This document shows, one piece after another, positions 56,034 to 64,000 of a stretch of DNA of 64,000 nt; positions within the stretch are counted from its first letter, which is position 1, and every line of letters begins with the position of its first letter. Origin of the DNA: Hydrocarboniclastica marina (lineage in GTDB: Bacteria; Pseudomonadota; Gammaproteobacteria; Pseudomonadales; Oleiphilaceae); contig NZ_CP031093.1 in NCBI RefSeq assembly GCF_004851605.1, positions 1,426,001-1,490,000 of the forward strand, written 5' to 3'. A program made the position numbers and the translations under genes. Under the pieces are notes generated by a model, which saw nothing but the letters and a program-made list of their open reading frames with translations, made no database searches and had not been told where the DNA came from.

Positions 56034-58214
56034 ATGACAGAGCGAGTCAAAGTCGGCGACCTGCAGGTTGCCAAAGTTCTTTATGACTTCATTAATAACG
56101 AAGCCCTGCCGGGTACCGGTGTGGACAAGGAGCAGTTCTGGACCGGTCTTGACACTCTGGTTCACGACCTTGCACCGCGTAATAAATCGCTGCTACAGAA
56201 GCGCGATGATATTCAGGCCAAGCTGGACGACTGGTACCGCGAAAACCAAGGTCCGATAAACCTGTCAGAGTATAAGCAGTTCCTCAGCGAGATCGGCTAC
56301 CTCGTACCCGAAGGCGACGATTTTCAGATCACCACCAACAACGTCGATCCTGAAATTGCCAAGCTCGCGGGGCCTCAGCTGGTTGTTCCCATCTCCAATG
56401 CACGGTTTGCCCTGAACGCCGCCAACGCCCGCTGGGGTAGCCTGTACGACGCACTCTACGGCACTGATGTGATCCCCGAAAATGACGGCGCCGAGAAAGG
56501 ACGGGGTGGCTACAACCCTGTTCGTGGTGCCAGGGTTATCGATTATGCCCGTCGTTTTCTTAATGAGAGCGCGCCTCTGGCAAAGGGCAGCTATGCCGAT
56601 GCGGTGGGTTACGCCATCAACAATGGCAAGCTGATCGTGAAGCTCCAGAACGGGGATGAGACCGGCCTGAAAGATTCTGCCCAGTTCGCGGGCTACCAGG
56701 GCGCTGAATCATCGCCCACAGCTGTGCTTCTGAAGAACAACGGTATTCACTTTGAGATTCAGTTCGATCCCAGCCACCCGATTGGCAAGGATGATCCTGC
56801 GCACGTCAAAGACGTACTGATGGAGGGCGCGCTGACCACCATCATGGATTGCGAGGACTCAGTCGCCGCCGTCGATGCGGACGATAAAACGCTGGTTTAC
56901 CGTAACTGGCTCGGGCTGATGCAGGGCAACCTGGTAGAAAGCTTTGCCAAGGGCGGCGAGCAGGTGACGCGCCGCATGCACGCCGACCGCGAATACAAGA
57001 CCGCATCAGGCTCTACCCTGACCCTACCGGGGCGCAGCCTCATGTTTATCCGTAACGTTGGGCACCTGATGACCAACGAAGCCATCCTCGACAAGAACGG
57101 CGACGAAGTGCCTGAGGGCATCATGGATGGGGTTGTTACTTCGATGATCGCCATTCACGACCTGAAGAGCGCCGGACCGATCCGTAACAGCCGCTCTGGC
57201 AGCGTGTATATTGTGAAGCCCAAGATGCACGGGCCGGAGGAGGTCGCCTTCACAAACGAGCTGTTTGGCCGGATTGAAGACATGCTGGGCCTTTCTCCGA
57301 TGACCCTGAAAGTCGGGATCATGGATGAAGAGCGCCGCACCACAGTCAACCTCAAAGAATGTATTCGGGCGGCGAAAGAACGTACCGTCTTTATCAACAC
57401 CGGTTTCCTCGACCGTACGGGCGATGAGATCCACACAAGCATGCTTGCCGGGCCGGTAGTTCGCAAAGCCGCTATGAAGCAGCAGCCATGGATTACCAGT
57501 TACGAAGACTGGAACGTCGATATCGGCCTCGAGACGGGTCTCAAGGGACGCGCTCAGATCGGTAAGGGCATGTGGCCCATGCCCGACCTGATGGCGGGCA
57601 TGATGGAGGCAAAGACTGCCCATCCCAAGGCCGGGGCCAATACGGCCTGGGTACCATCCCCGACCGCGGCAACCCTGCACGCTATCCACTACCATCAGAT
57701 TAACGTGGCCGCGGTTCAGGAAAAGCTGGCAGGTCGCACGCGCGCGCGCCTCGACGACATTCTGACGGTGCCTCTGCTGCAGGATCCGGCTGCCCTTACC
57801 GATGACGAGAAGAAGCAGGAACTCGACAACAACGCCCAGGGCATCCTTGGCTACGTGGTCCGCTGGGTCGAGCAGGGTGTAGGTTGTTCCAAGGTTCCCG
57901 ACATCAACGACGTTGGCTTGATGGAGGACCGAGCGACGCTGCGGATTTCATCACAGCACATCGCCAATTGGCTTCACCACGGCATCTATACCGAAGATCA
58001 GGTCATGGAGTCCATGAAGCGCATGGCGGCGGTCGTGGACCGTCAGAACGAGGGTGACCCCAACTATCGGCCCATGGCCGGCAACTTTGATGACAGCGTT
58101 GCTTTCCAGGCTGCCTGTGATCTGGTGCTGAAGGGTGGGGAGCAGCCCAACGGCTACACCGAACCACTTCTGCACGCGTACCGTCGCAAGGCAAAAGCCA
58201 AGTACGGATGCTGA
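56034..58214 (+). CDS. glcB: Malate synthase G
   Basis: Condenses glyoxylate with acetyl-CoA to malate, the second step of the glyoxylate bypass or glycolate use. The start ATG at 56034 has CGAGG 7 nt upstream and gives [20 protein letters not shown]; a GTG 13 codons earlier is less likely. The 726 residues match the G isoform (E. coli 723), not the shorter A form. Characteristic parts are [19 protein letters not shown], the metal-site [16 protein letters not shown], and [17 protein letters not shown]. It stands alone; no glc or aceA gene is nearby. A terminator shared with folD follows. Confidence 0.96.
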   Translation: MTERVKVGDLQVAKVLYDFINNEALPGTGVDKEQFWTGLDTLVHDLAPRNKSLLQKRDDIQAKLDDWYRENQGPINLSEYKQFLSEIGYLVPEGDDFQITTNNVDPEIAKLAGPQLVVPISNARFALNAANARWGSLYDALYGTDVIPENDGAEKGRGGYNPVRGARVIDYARRFLNESAPLAKGSYADAVGYAINNGKLIVKLQNGDETGLKDSAQFAGYQGAESSPTAVLLKNNGIHFEIQFDPSHPIGKDDPAHVKDVLMEGALTTIMDCEDSVAAVDADDKTLVYRNWLGLMQGNLVESFAKGGEQVTRRMHADREYKTASGSTLTLPGRSLMFIRNVGHLMTNEAILDKNGDEVPEGIMDGVVTSMIAIHDLKSAGPIRNSRSGSVYIVKPKMHGPEEVAFTNELFGRIEDMLGLSPMTLKVGIMDEERRTTVNLKECIRAAKERTVFINTGFLDRTGDEIHTSMLAGPVVRKAAMKQQPWITSYEDWNVDIGLETGLKGRAQIGKGMWPMPDLMAGMMEAKTAHPKAGANTAWVPSPTAATLHAIHYHQINVAAVQEKLAGRTRARLDDILTVPLLQDPAALTDDEKKQELDNNAQGILGYVVRWVEQGVGCSKVPDINDVGLMEDRATLRISSQHIANWLHHGIYTEDQVMESMKRMAAVVDRQNEGDPNYRPMAGNFDDSVAFQAACDLVLKGGEQPNGYTEPLLHAYRRKAKAKYGC

Positions 58215-58232
58215 GCGTCTGAGAACGTAAGC

Positions 58233-58260
58233 AAAAAGCCCACCAATCGGTGGGCTTTTT
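58233..58260. terminator. Bidirectional terminator between glcB and folD
   Basis: AAAAAGCCCACC and GGTGGGCTTTTT form a 12-bp perfect stem with a 4-nt loop (AATC), ending in T-runs on both strands. It lies 19 bp after glcB and 36 bp beyond the folD stop, ending both converging genes. Confidence 0.93.
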
Positions 58261-58295
58261 CATTCGCGAGGTGTTTGTGTGCAGCCTGCGCAGTT

Positions 58296-59153
58296 CTAGC
58301 CTATATCCCGTCTCTCGCATGCTTCCAGCGCATTCTGGAGCAGGGTCGCAATCGTCATCGGGCCGACACCGCCCGGGACTGGCGTAATCCAGGCCGCGCG
58401 CTCCCGCGCGGCGTCGAACTCGACATCGCCGCAGAGCTTGCCCGAATCGAGTCGGTTCATGCCCACATCAATGACTGTTGAGCCGGGCTTGACCCATTCG
58501 CCTTTGATCAGTCCTGGCTTACCTGCGGCAGCGACAAGAATATCCGCCTGTGCGACATAGCCTGCGAGGTCCTGGGTGAAGCGATGGGCCACAGTAATGG
58601 TCGCGCCTTTTAGTAGTAGTTCCAGCGCCATCGGACGGCCAACAATGTTGGATGCACCGACAACCAGTGCATGGGCACCTTTATAGTTCGTGCCGATACT
58701 GTCGAGTAACCTGATGATGCCGGCCGGCGTGCAGGGACGCAGTTCAGGCTTGCGTTGGCAAAGCCGGCCCAGATTGTAAGGGTGAAAACCGTCGACGTCC
58801 TTGTCTGGGTGTATTCTCAGTAACAGCGGGTCCGCATCCAGGTGAGGAGGCAGCGGGAGCTGAATCAGAATACCGTCGACTTCGGGATTGTCGTTGAGAT
58901 CATCTATCAGCGACTCCAGCTGTACTTGAGTCGCGTCGGCGCCAAGGTCGTACTGGAATGAGGCAAAGCCCACGCTCTCGCAGTCCCGTCTTTTATTGCG
59001 GACATAAATCTGGGAAGCCGGATCTTCGCCAACCAGCACGACAGCGAGGCCGGGCGCGCGTTTGCCGTCCTGGAGTCGCTTTTTTACCCTCGCGCTAACT
59101 TCCTCCCGAACCGTTGCCGAAACCTGCCTGCCGTCTATGAGTTTTGCCGTCAT
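58296..59153 (-). CDS. folD: Methylenetetrahydrofolate dehydrogenase/cyclohydrolase
   Basis: Bifunctional enzyme of one-carbon metabolism, 285 residues. The active-site lysine and partners are expected in [26 protein letters not shown] and the NADP site [17 protein letters not shown] and [21 protein letters not shown] are family signatures. Its upstream region abuts the tRNA-Pro promoter in divergent orientation. Pseudomonas also has folD in the region preceding the tRNA cluster and tig, supporting synteny. Confidence 0.95.
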   Translation of the reverse strand: MTAKLIDGRQVSATVREEVSARVKKRLQDGKRAPGLAVVLVGEDPASQIYVRNKRRDCESVGFASFQYDLGADATQVQLESLIDDLNDNPEVDGILIQLPLPPHLDADPLLLRIHPDKDVDGFHPYNLGRLCQRKPELRPCTPAGIIRLLDSIGTNYKGAHALVVGASNIVGRPMALELLLKGATITVAHRFTQDLAGYVAQADILVAAAGKPGLIKGEWVKPGSTVIDVGMNRLDSGKLCGDVEFDAARERAAWITPVPGGVGPMTIATLLQNALEACERRDIG

Positions 59154-59295
59154 GAATGGGATAGCCCTGTCTGTGCTGCGTCTTCGAAAAGATCGACCTT
59201 AAAAAGGGGAGTATTGTCGCATGAAATGAGCCTGACCGCGCGCCGTACGCGGAGCACGGGTGTTCAACCTGTAATAGACGAAGTCCCGGTACCTG

Positions 59296-59324
59296 TTGAC
59301 GAAGCCCGTTTTGGTCGGTATTAT
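59296..59324 (+). promoter_or_regulatory. Sigma-70 promoter of the tRNA Pro-Arg-His-Leu operon
   Basis: TTGACG (59296-59301) and TATTAT (59319-59324) are 17 bp apart, followed by TCGCGCC, a GC-rich discriminator like that of the tRNA-Ala/Glu unit. The tRNA-Pro 5' end is 41 bp downstream of the -10. Confidence 0.8.
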
Positions 59325-59364
59325 TCGCGCCAACTTGCTGGAACAGAAAGTGTTCAGCAGTTTT

Positions 59365-59441
59365 CGGGGTATAGCGCAGTCTGGTAGCGCGCCTGCTTTG
59401 GGAGCAGGATGTCGGGAGTTCAAATCTCTCTACCCCGACCA
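59365..59441 (+). tRNA. tRNA-Pro (anticodon TGG)
   Basis: A 77-nt cloverleaf with CCA. Acceptor CGGGGTA pairs with TACCCCG. The anticodon stem CCTGC/GCAGG holds TTTGGGA, anticodon TGG, which reads CCA and CCG. First of four tRNAs in a conserved cluster. Confidence 0.97.
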
Positions 59442-59532
59442 ATTTTTTTGCAACAGACGTCGCGCGGGTTCATGCCCGCGAATAGTCGGGCTTAGCGGCT
59501 GGTCGCCTGTTCAAGCGAGCAAGAAGCGTATT

Positions 59533-59609
59533 GCGCCCGTAGCTCAGCTGGATAGAGCAACGGCCTTCTAAGCCGTAGGTCGTAGGTTCGAGTCCTACCG
59601 GGCGCGCCA
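59533..59609 (+). tRNA. tRNA-Arg (anticodon TCT)
   Basis: A 77-nt cloverleaf with CCA. Acceptor GCGCCCG pairs with CGGGCGC. The anticodon stem ACGGC/GCCGT holds CTTCTAA, anticodon TCT, which reads AGA and AGG, rare codons in a GC-rich genome. Confidence 0.97.
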
Positions 59610-59681
59610 AGTATTGCCTTTGAATGATCTGACAGAACCCCTGGCTTCTGGTCGGTTATTCTAAAAAAAAGAAGTTGCTAT

Positions 59682-59758
59682 GGTGGACGTAGCTCAGTTG
59701 GTAGAGCTCAGGATTGTGATTCCTGCGGTCGAGGGTTCGAACCCCTTCGTCCACCCCA
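59682..59758 (+). tRNA. tRNA-His (anticodon GTG)
   Basis: A 77-nt gene including the extra G at -1 that is specific to tRNA-His and pairs with C73. Acceptor GTGGACG pairs with CGTCCAC. The anticodon stem CAGGA/TCCTG holds TTGTGAT, anticodon GTG. CCA is encoded. Confidence 0.97.
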
Positions 59759-59819
59759 TTTTTAGTTGACTGCGCATATCGCGTAATTTCCCTGATTGTT
59801 TCTGTAACTCCCTGTTTAT

Positions 59820-59904
59820 GCGAAAGTGGCGGAACTGGTAGACGCGCTGGATTTAGGTTCCAGTGGGGCAACCCGTGAGAGTTCGAGTCTCTCCTTTCGC
59901 ACCA
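59820..59904 (+). tRNA. tRNA-Leu (anticodon TAG)
   Basis: An 85-nt class II tRNA with a long variable arm (TGGGGCAACCCGT). Acceptor GCGAAAG pairs with CTTTCGC. The anticodon stem CTGGA/TCCAG holds TTTAGGT, anticodon TAG, reading CUA and CUG. CCA is encoded. It ends the cluster; tig follows 246 bp later. Confidence 0.97.
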
Positions 59905-60150
59905 TCCCTTCCAGTCTTCTCGGCTATACGTGCTCGTCAGGTCTGTCATGTGGGCGAACCGCTGCAACCTATGCCGGGCGCACTCGTTTTACTCGCTCCA
60001 CTTCAGTCAAGCCCTTTCTCCTCCGTCCATAAACCGTGGTAAACTTGCGGATTACTCTGCACTGGGCTTGTCACAGACCTAGGCATGTTTCTAATATGCA
60101 GCCCTGTTTTATTCATCTAACCGAAACGACGATAGTTTTGAGGATCATTC

Positions 60151-61470
60151 ATGCAAGTTTCTGTTGAAACGACGTCCGGTATTGAACGTCGGATGACCAT
60201 TGGCGTACCTGCCGTTAAAGTCGATCAGGAAGTCGAGAAGCGCCTGCAGAAGACTGCGAGCACCGTGAAAATGAACGGCTTCCGCCCCGGTAAAGTCCCG
60301 CTCAAAGTGGTTCGTCGTCGTTTTGGTGAAGGTGTGCGCCAGGAAGTCATTGGCGAAGTGATGCGTGATTCCTACATGGAGGCGCTCGAGAAGGAAAAGA
60401 TTTCCCCGGCGGGTTGGCCCCGGTTCGAGCCCAAAGTTGTTGAGGCAGGCAAGGATCTTGAATTCATTGCGGTATTTGAAGTAATGCCAGAGCCCAAGCT
60501 GGGTGACCTGTCAGAGCTCAAGGTCGAGAAGCCGGTCGCCGAGATCAAGGCGAAAGATGTCGACAAGATGATCGACAACCTGCGTCTCCAGCAAGCTGAG
60601 AATAAAGAAGTAAAACGCAAGTCCAAGAAAAAGGACATCATGACTATCGATTTTGTCGGCAAAATCGATGGGGAAGCGTTCGAAGGTGGCAGTGCTACCG
60701 ACCACCGGCTGACCCTTGGTTCAGGGCAGATGATTCCGGGCTTCGAAGAGGGCTTGATCGGTGCCAAGACCGGAGAGGACGTTTCACTCGAAGTAACTTT
60801 TCCGGAGGACTACCAGAACAAAGAACTCGCGGGCAAGCCTGCAACATTTGACGTAACCGTCAAGAAGGTTGAAGAGCCCCAGTTGCCTGAACTCAATGCG
60901 GAGTTCTTCGAGAAATTTGGTATATCGGTAGATACCGAAGAAGCGTTCCGCGCAGAAGTTGAAAAGAACATGGAGCGGGAACTGAAGAATGCCATCAACA
61001 CAAAGGTAAAAAACCGGATCGTTGACGGGCTGCTCAAGACCAGCGAACTGGAAGTCCCCAAAGCGCTGGCGGAGCAGGAAATCGGACGTCTGAAGGAAGA
61101 CGCCGTCAAGCAATTCGGCGGTCAGATGCAGGCCTCACAGCTACCCAACGAGATTTTCCAGGAGCAGGCTGAACGTCGAGTCAAGACCGGGCTTATCTTC
61201 CAGGCGCTGATTCGCCAGAACGACCTTGAAGCGGATCAGGCCAAGGTCGACGAGAAAATCGAAGAAATTGCGTCTACCTACCAGGAACCTGAGGAGGTTA
61301 TCCAGTTCTATAAGAATGACCCTCAGCAGAAGGCGCAACTGGAGTCATTGGTTCTGGAAGACGCAGTGGTCGATTTTGTTATGGCTCAGGCCAAGGTCAA
61401 GGAAAAGAAGGTCAGCTACGAGGAAGCGGTCAAGCCTGCTCAGCCCGGTGCTGAGTCAGACGAAGACTGA
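60151..61470 (+). CDS. tig: Trigger factor
   Basis: A ribosome-bound chaperone with prolyl isomerase activity, 439 residues. The N-terminal ribosome-binding domain carries the signature GFRPGKVPLKVVRRRFG (residues about 45-61; GFRxGKxP contacts L23). The FKBP-like domain (about 155-245) has DFVGKIDGEAFEGGSATDHRLTLGSGQMIPGFEEGLIGAKTGE. The C-terminal arms are helical and end in a Lys/Glu-rich tail. It leads the tig-clpP-clpX order conserved in gammaproteobacteria. Its ATG follows AGGATC, a modest ribosome site. Confidence 0.97.
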   Translation: MQVSVETTSGIERRMTIGVPAVKVDQEVEKRLQKTASTVKMNGFRPGKVPLKVVRRRFGEGVRQEVIGEVMRDSYMEALEKEKISPAGWPRFEPKVVEAGKDLEFIAVFEVMPEPKLGDLSELKVEKPVAEIKAKDVDKMIDNLRLQQAENKEVKRKSKKKDIMTIDFVGKIDGEAFEGGSATDHRLTLGSGQMIPGFEEGLIGAKTGEDVSLEVTFPEDYQNKELAGKPATFDVTVKKVEEPQLPELNAEFFEKFGISVDTEEAFRAEVEKNMERELKNAINTKVKNRIVDGLLKTSELEVPKALAEQEIGRLKEDAVKQFGGQMQASQLPNEIFQEQAERRVKTGLIFQALIRQNDLEADQAKVDEKIEEIASTYQEPEEVIQFYKNDPQQKAQLESLVLEDAVVDFVMAQAKVKEKKVSYEEAVKPAQPGAESDED

Positions 61471-61753
61471 TTATTACCTGTTCAGTCGTGTACCCCGCTC
61501 CGCCGGCGGTACTCGGCTGACCTGTAGCAGCCGGGCTTTAAGCAGGAAAATTAATGATTTTCCTCGCCCAAACGTACACCGGCCTACTAGACTTCACGTC
61601 AGTTAGGGCAGCAGGACTGTCCTTTGACACTTTTAATCTGGCGAGAAGCCCCCACCTTTGCCGCAAGGCCCCCCGGCAGGGCGGCAGTTCAAGGGAAGCG
61701 GGCAGGGTTCGATACTTGTGCCAGCCAGTCAGGACAAAGAGAGCAGAGATTCA

Positions 61754-62389
61754 ATGAGTCAAGCACCCTACGACGGACCGTCAATGATTACGAACGCTGG
61801 TCTGGTACCGATCGTTATCGAGCAAACGGCTCGTGGCGAACGGTCCTTTGACATTTTCTCACGCCTCCTGAAAGAGCGCGTTATCTTCATGGTGGGCCAG
61901 GTCGAAGACCACATGGCCAACCTGGTGGTTGCACAGCTTCTCTTTCTTGAGTCTGAAAACCCCGATAAAGATATCCATCTGTACATAAACTCGCCGGGCG
62001 GCTCGGTTTCTGCAGGCATGTCTATTTACGACACGATGCAATTCGTCAAGCCTGACGTATCCACGCTATGTGTAGGACAGGCCGCTAGCATGGGTGCGTT
62101 TCTGCTCGCCGGTGGTGCTAAAGGAAAGCGTTACTCGCTGCCTCATTCGCGCTTCATGATTCACCAGCCGCTGGGTGGCTACCAGGGTCAGGCGTCAGAC
62201 ATCGAGATTCACACCCGCGAAATTCTGAAAATCCGCGAGACGCTTAACCATCGTCTGGCCGAACACACCGGTCAGCCGCTCGAGAAGATAGCAGCGGATA
62301 CGGACCGTGATAATTTCATGGATCCTATTCAGGCCAAGGAGTATGGGCTCATCGACGCTGTGCTTGATAAGCGTGGCGATCTTAAATAA
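61754..62389 (+). CDS. clpP: ATP-dependent Clp protease proteolytic subunit
   Basis: Forms the tetradecameric proteolytic chamber. The ATG at 61754 is chosen because it gives [25 protein letters not shown] and 211 residues; the frame is open 32 codons upstream, without family sequence. The catalytic triad is S112 ([14 protein letters not shown]), H137 ([10 protein letters not shown]) and D186 (DTDRDNFM), each one beyond the E. coli number. A short propeptide before [15 protein letters not shown] is probably removed. The 283 bp upstream may hold a heat-shock promoter, but no clean sigma-32 match was found. clpX starts 100 bp downstream. Confidence 0.97.
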   Translation: MSQAPYDGPSMITNAGLVPIVIEQTARGERSFDIFSRLLKERVIFMVGQVEDHMANLVVAQLLFLESENPDKDIHLYINSPGGSVSAGMSIYDTMQFVKPDVSTLCVGQAASMGAFLLAGGAKGKRYSLPHSRFMIHQPLGGYQGQASDIEIHTREILKIRETLNHRLAEHTGQPLEKIAADTDRDNFMDPIQAKEYGLIDAVLDKRGDLK

Positions 62390-62489
62390 TACTGAGATTG
62401 GCCGAGTCTTTTGATGTTGGTGCCAGGGCTGCGGCTTTAGCAGCAAAAAGCCACGACGATCACCGACCGCAAGTAACAGAGGTATTTCA

Positions 62490-63776
62490 ATGGCAGATGA
62501 GAGAAACGGCAGGGGCGACGACAACGGCAAGTTGCTGTACTGCTCGTTTTGCGGCAAAAGTCAGCATGAGGTCCGCAAACTCATTGCAGGGCCTTCGGTT
62601 TTCATCTGCGATGAATGCGTTGATCTTTGCAACGACATAATCCGTGAGGAGATTCAGGAGAGCGCGCAGGAAGACACAGGCGACCGGCTGCCATCCCCTC
62701 AGGAAATCAAGACGACACTTGACGAGTATGTCATCGGCCAGGACCGAGCCAAGGTCGTCCTGTCGGTAGCTGTTTATAATCACTATAAGCGGTTGCGTTT
62801 CGGTGAGGGCAAGGGTGCAGATGTCGAACTCGGTAAGAGTAACATTCTCCTGATCGGACCGACGGGGAGTGGTAAGACCCTGCTGGCTGAAACCCTTGCG
62901 CGGATGCTGAATGTTCCGTTTACCATTGCCGACGCTACGACTCTGACAGAGGCGGGCTATGTCGGGGAAGATGTCGAGAACATCATCCAGAAGCTGTTGC
63001 AGAAATGCGATTACGATGTTGAGAAGGCGCAGCGCGGTATTGTCTACATCGATGAGATCGACAAGATCTCCCGGAAGTCTGATAACCCCTCGATCACCCG
63101 GGATGTGTCCGGCGAAGGCGTTCAACAGGCTCTGCTCAAACTGATTGAAGGCACGGTCGCATCTGTGCCGCCGCAGGGTGGCCGTAAACATCCTCAGCAG
63201 GAGTTTCTGCAGGTGGATACGGGCAATGTTCTGTTTATCTGCGGTGGCGCTTTTGCCGGGCTGGACAAGGTTATTCGAGACCGCTCAGAGCGGAGTAGTA
63301 TCGGCTTTTCGGCCAATGTCATAAGCCAACAGAGCCAGAAGACGGCCTCCGACGTGCTGAAAGACGTGGAGACCGAAGACCTCGTAAAATATGGTCTGAT
63401 TCCCGAATTCGTCGGTCGGTTGCCTGTAGTGGCCACACTGGAAGAACTCGACGAAGAGGCCCTTGTGGAGATTCTGACTCAGCCGAAGAATGCTCTGACC
63501 AAACAGTTCCAGAAGCTCTTCGAGATGGAGGATGTGGAACTGGACTTCAGGGAAGACGCGTTACGGGCTGTTGCTCGTAAAGGGATGGAGCGGAAAACCG
63601 GTGCACGAGGCCTGCGCTCGATCATGGAAGCGGTACTTCTGGACACTATGTACCAGATTCCGTCTGAGACTGGTGTATGTAAAGTCGTGATCGACGAGAG
63701 CGTGATTCGCGGCGACTCTGACCCGATCAAGATTTACTCTAATACGGAACAGGCCAAGGCCGTCCCGGAAGATTAA
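62490..63776 (+). CDS. clpX: ATP-dependent Clp protease ATPase subunit ClpX
   Basis: An AAA+ unfoldase of 428 residues that feeds tagged proteins to ClpP. The N-terminal zinc domain has four cysteines ([25 protein letters not shown]). Walker A is GPTGSGKT, Walker B is [10 protein letters not shown], and the sensor regions and [18 protein letters not shown] are complete. The pore and ClpP-binding IGF loop lies in the [10 protein letters not shown] segment. The ATG is preceded by AGAGG. A terminator follows the stop, so the next gene (normally lon) is separate. Confidence 0.98.
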   Translation: MADERNGRGDDNGKLLYCSFCGKSQHEVRKLIAGPSVFICDECVDLCNDIIREEIQESAQEDTGDRLPSPQEIKTTLDEYVIGQDRAKVVLSVAVYNHYKRLRFGEGKGADVELGKSNILLIGPTGSGKTLLAETLARMLNVPFTIADATTLTEAGYVGEDVENIIQKLLQKCDYDVEKAQRGIVYIDEIDKISRKSDNPSITRDVSGEGVQQALLKLIEGTVASVPPQGGRKHPQQEFLQVDTGNVLFICGGAFAGLDKVIRDRSERSSIGFSANVISQQSQKTASDVLKDVETEDLVKYGLIPEFVGRLPVVATLEELDEEALVEILTQPKNALTKQFQKLFEMEDVELDFREDALRAVARKGMERKTGARGLRSIMEAVLLDTMYQIPSETGVCKVVIDESVIRGDSDPIKIYSNTEQAKAVPED

Positions 63777-63791
63777 TAGTCGTTACCGAAA

Positions 63792-63850
63792 CGCCCGCTA
63801 TTCGCTGCAGTGCTACGTCGTAGTTGCTACAGTGATAGGCGGGCTTTTTT
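63792..63850 (+). terminator. Terminator after clpX
   Basis: An imperfect long stem brings GCCCGCTATTCGCTG together with CAGTGATAGGCGGGC, followed by TTTTTT, 15 bp after the clpX stop. The loop includes a further small hairpin CTACGTCGTAG. Confidence 0.75.
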
Positions 63851-63886
63851 GCGTATAGAGGCTACAGATTAGAAGTTCTTCCGACA

Positions 63887-63914
63887 TTGTAATTTCGCAT
63901 TCCGCCCCCAATTT
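63887..63914 (+). promoter_or_regulatory. Possible heat-shock (sigma-32) promoter of the next gene
   Basis: TTGTAA (63887-63892), a 13-bp spacer and CCCCAATTT resemble the sigma-32 pattern TTGAAA / CCCCATNT. The next gene in relatives is lon, a heat-shock gene, which fits. The -35 match is partial. A ribosome-site-like AAGGAGG (63933-63939) follows, only 3 nt before a TTG frame (63943 on) that stays open to the window end but does not resemble the Lon N-terminus, so I do not call a gene there. Confidence 0.35.
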
Positions 63915-64000
63915 ATATCATCTGCCATACTTAAGGAGGCTCTTGAGTAACGCCTATCGTGGCGTAGGGGCGATCCAGCCGGTTGCCATTTTCACTCCGG

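Noticed and set aside
59365-59904. tRNA cluster as an integration site for a mobile island
   Set aside because: No integrase, no repeated tRNA 3' end and no foreign genes are present on either side; folD and tig are the normal neighbours.
63943-64000. Start of lon from a TTG after AAGGAGG
   Set aside because: The ribosome site is only 3 nt from the TTG and the 19 residues do not look like a Lon N-terminus, which begins with a PLxPLRD-type motif. The true next gene probably begins beyond the window.

Overview
The window looks like core chromosome of a gammaproteobacterium close to Marinobacter and the pseudomonads. Four things support this. The local gene orders match those known from Pseudomonas: nqrM-sthA-glycerophosphodiesterase; ppsR divergent from ppsA-hydrolase-rraA; rne divergent from rluC-HAD-sppA, then yceF/yceD-rpmF-plsX-fabD-fabG-acpP-fabF-pabC-mltG-tmk; and tRNA Pro-Arg-His-Leu before tig-clpP-clpX. 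fabH is absent from the fab cluster. PutA is the short type without a ribbon-helix-helix domain, next to an AraC-type gene. A Na+-NQR maturation gene is present. The genus is an inference from gene order and protein character, not from a search. I see no prophage, integrase, CRISPR array, transposase gene or defence island.

Layout. 1-7.9 kb: the end of nqrM, sthA, a phosphodiesterase, a TerB-like gene beside tal, dusA, a lone znuA with a Zur-like box, and gltX. 7.9-8.3 kb: a tRNA-Ala/tRNA-Glu unit with a strong promoter. 8.5-12.9 kb: the least ordinary part, with a duplicated QueD-like protein, a tail-anchored response regulator, a PEGA/MORN-repeat protein and an unknown two-helix membrane protein. 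13.2-21.3 kb: an M16C metallopeptidase, the ppsR/ppsA pair, a hydrolase-fold protein lacking the nucleophile serine, and rraA. 21.4-25.1 kb: small PilZ, SH3/coiled-coil, YciI, YciB, PHP and YgfB-type genes. 25.3-41.6 kb: rne, then rRNA modification, proteolysis, phospholipid and fatty-acid synthesis, and tmk. 41.6-47.5 kb: a proline catabolism unit (regulator, putA, putP) where holB-pilZ-tatD would follow tmk in Pseudomonas. 47.6-59.2 kb: acnB, miaE, lpxH, ppiB, glnS, cysS, glcB, folD. 59.3-63.8 kb: four tRNAs, tig, clpP, clpX and the start of the next transcription unit.

How the genes work together. Carbon metabolism is well represented: PEP synthase and its regulator, aconitase B, malate synthase G, transaldolase and proline oxidation, which suits growth on acetate, amino acids or lipids. 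RNA handling (rne, rraA, rluC, dusA, miaE, three aminoacyl-tRNA synthetases, six tRNAs) and protein quality control (tig, clpXP, sppA, M16 peptidase) are the other main themes.

For novelty, the best candidates are the membrane REC / PEGA-MORN locus (9.6-12.9 kb), the serine-less hydrolase kept beside ppsA, a 130-bp element with perfect 16-bp inverted ends upstream of acnB, three 16-bp tandem repeats beside rne, and the asymmetric tandem QueD protein. I did not find a convincing wholly new multi-gene system. Promoter and operator calls rest on eye matching, and all functions are from sequence reading alone.
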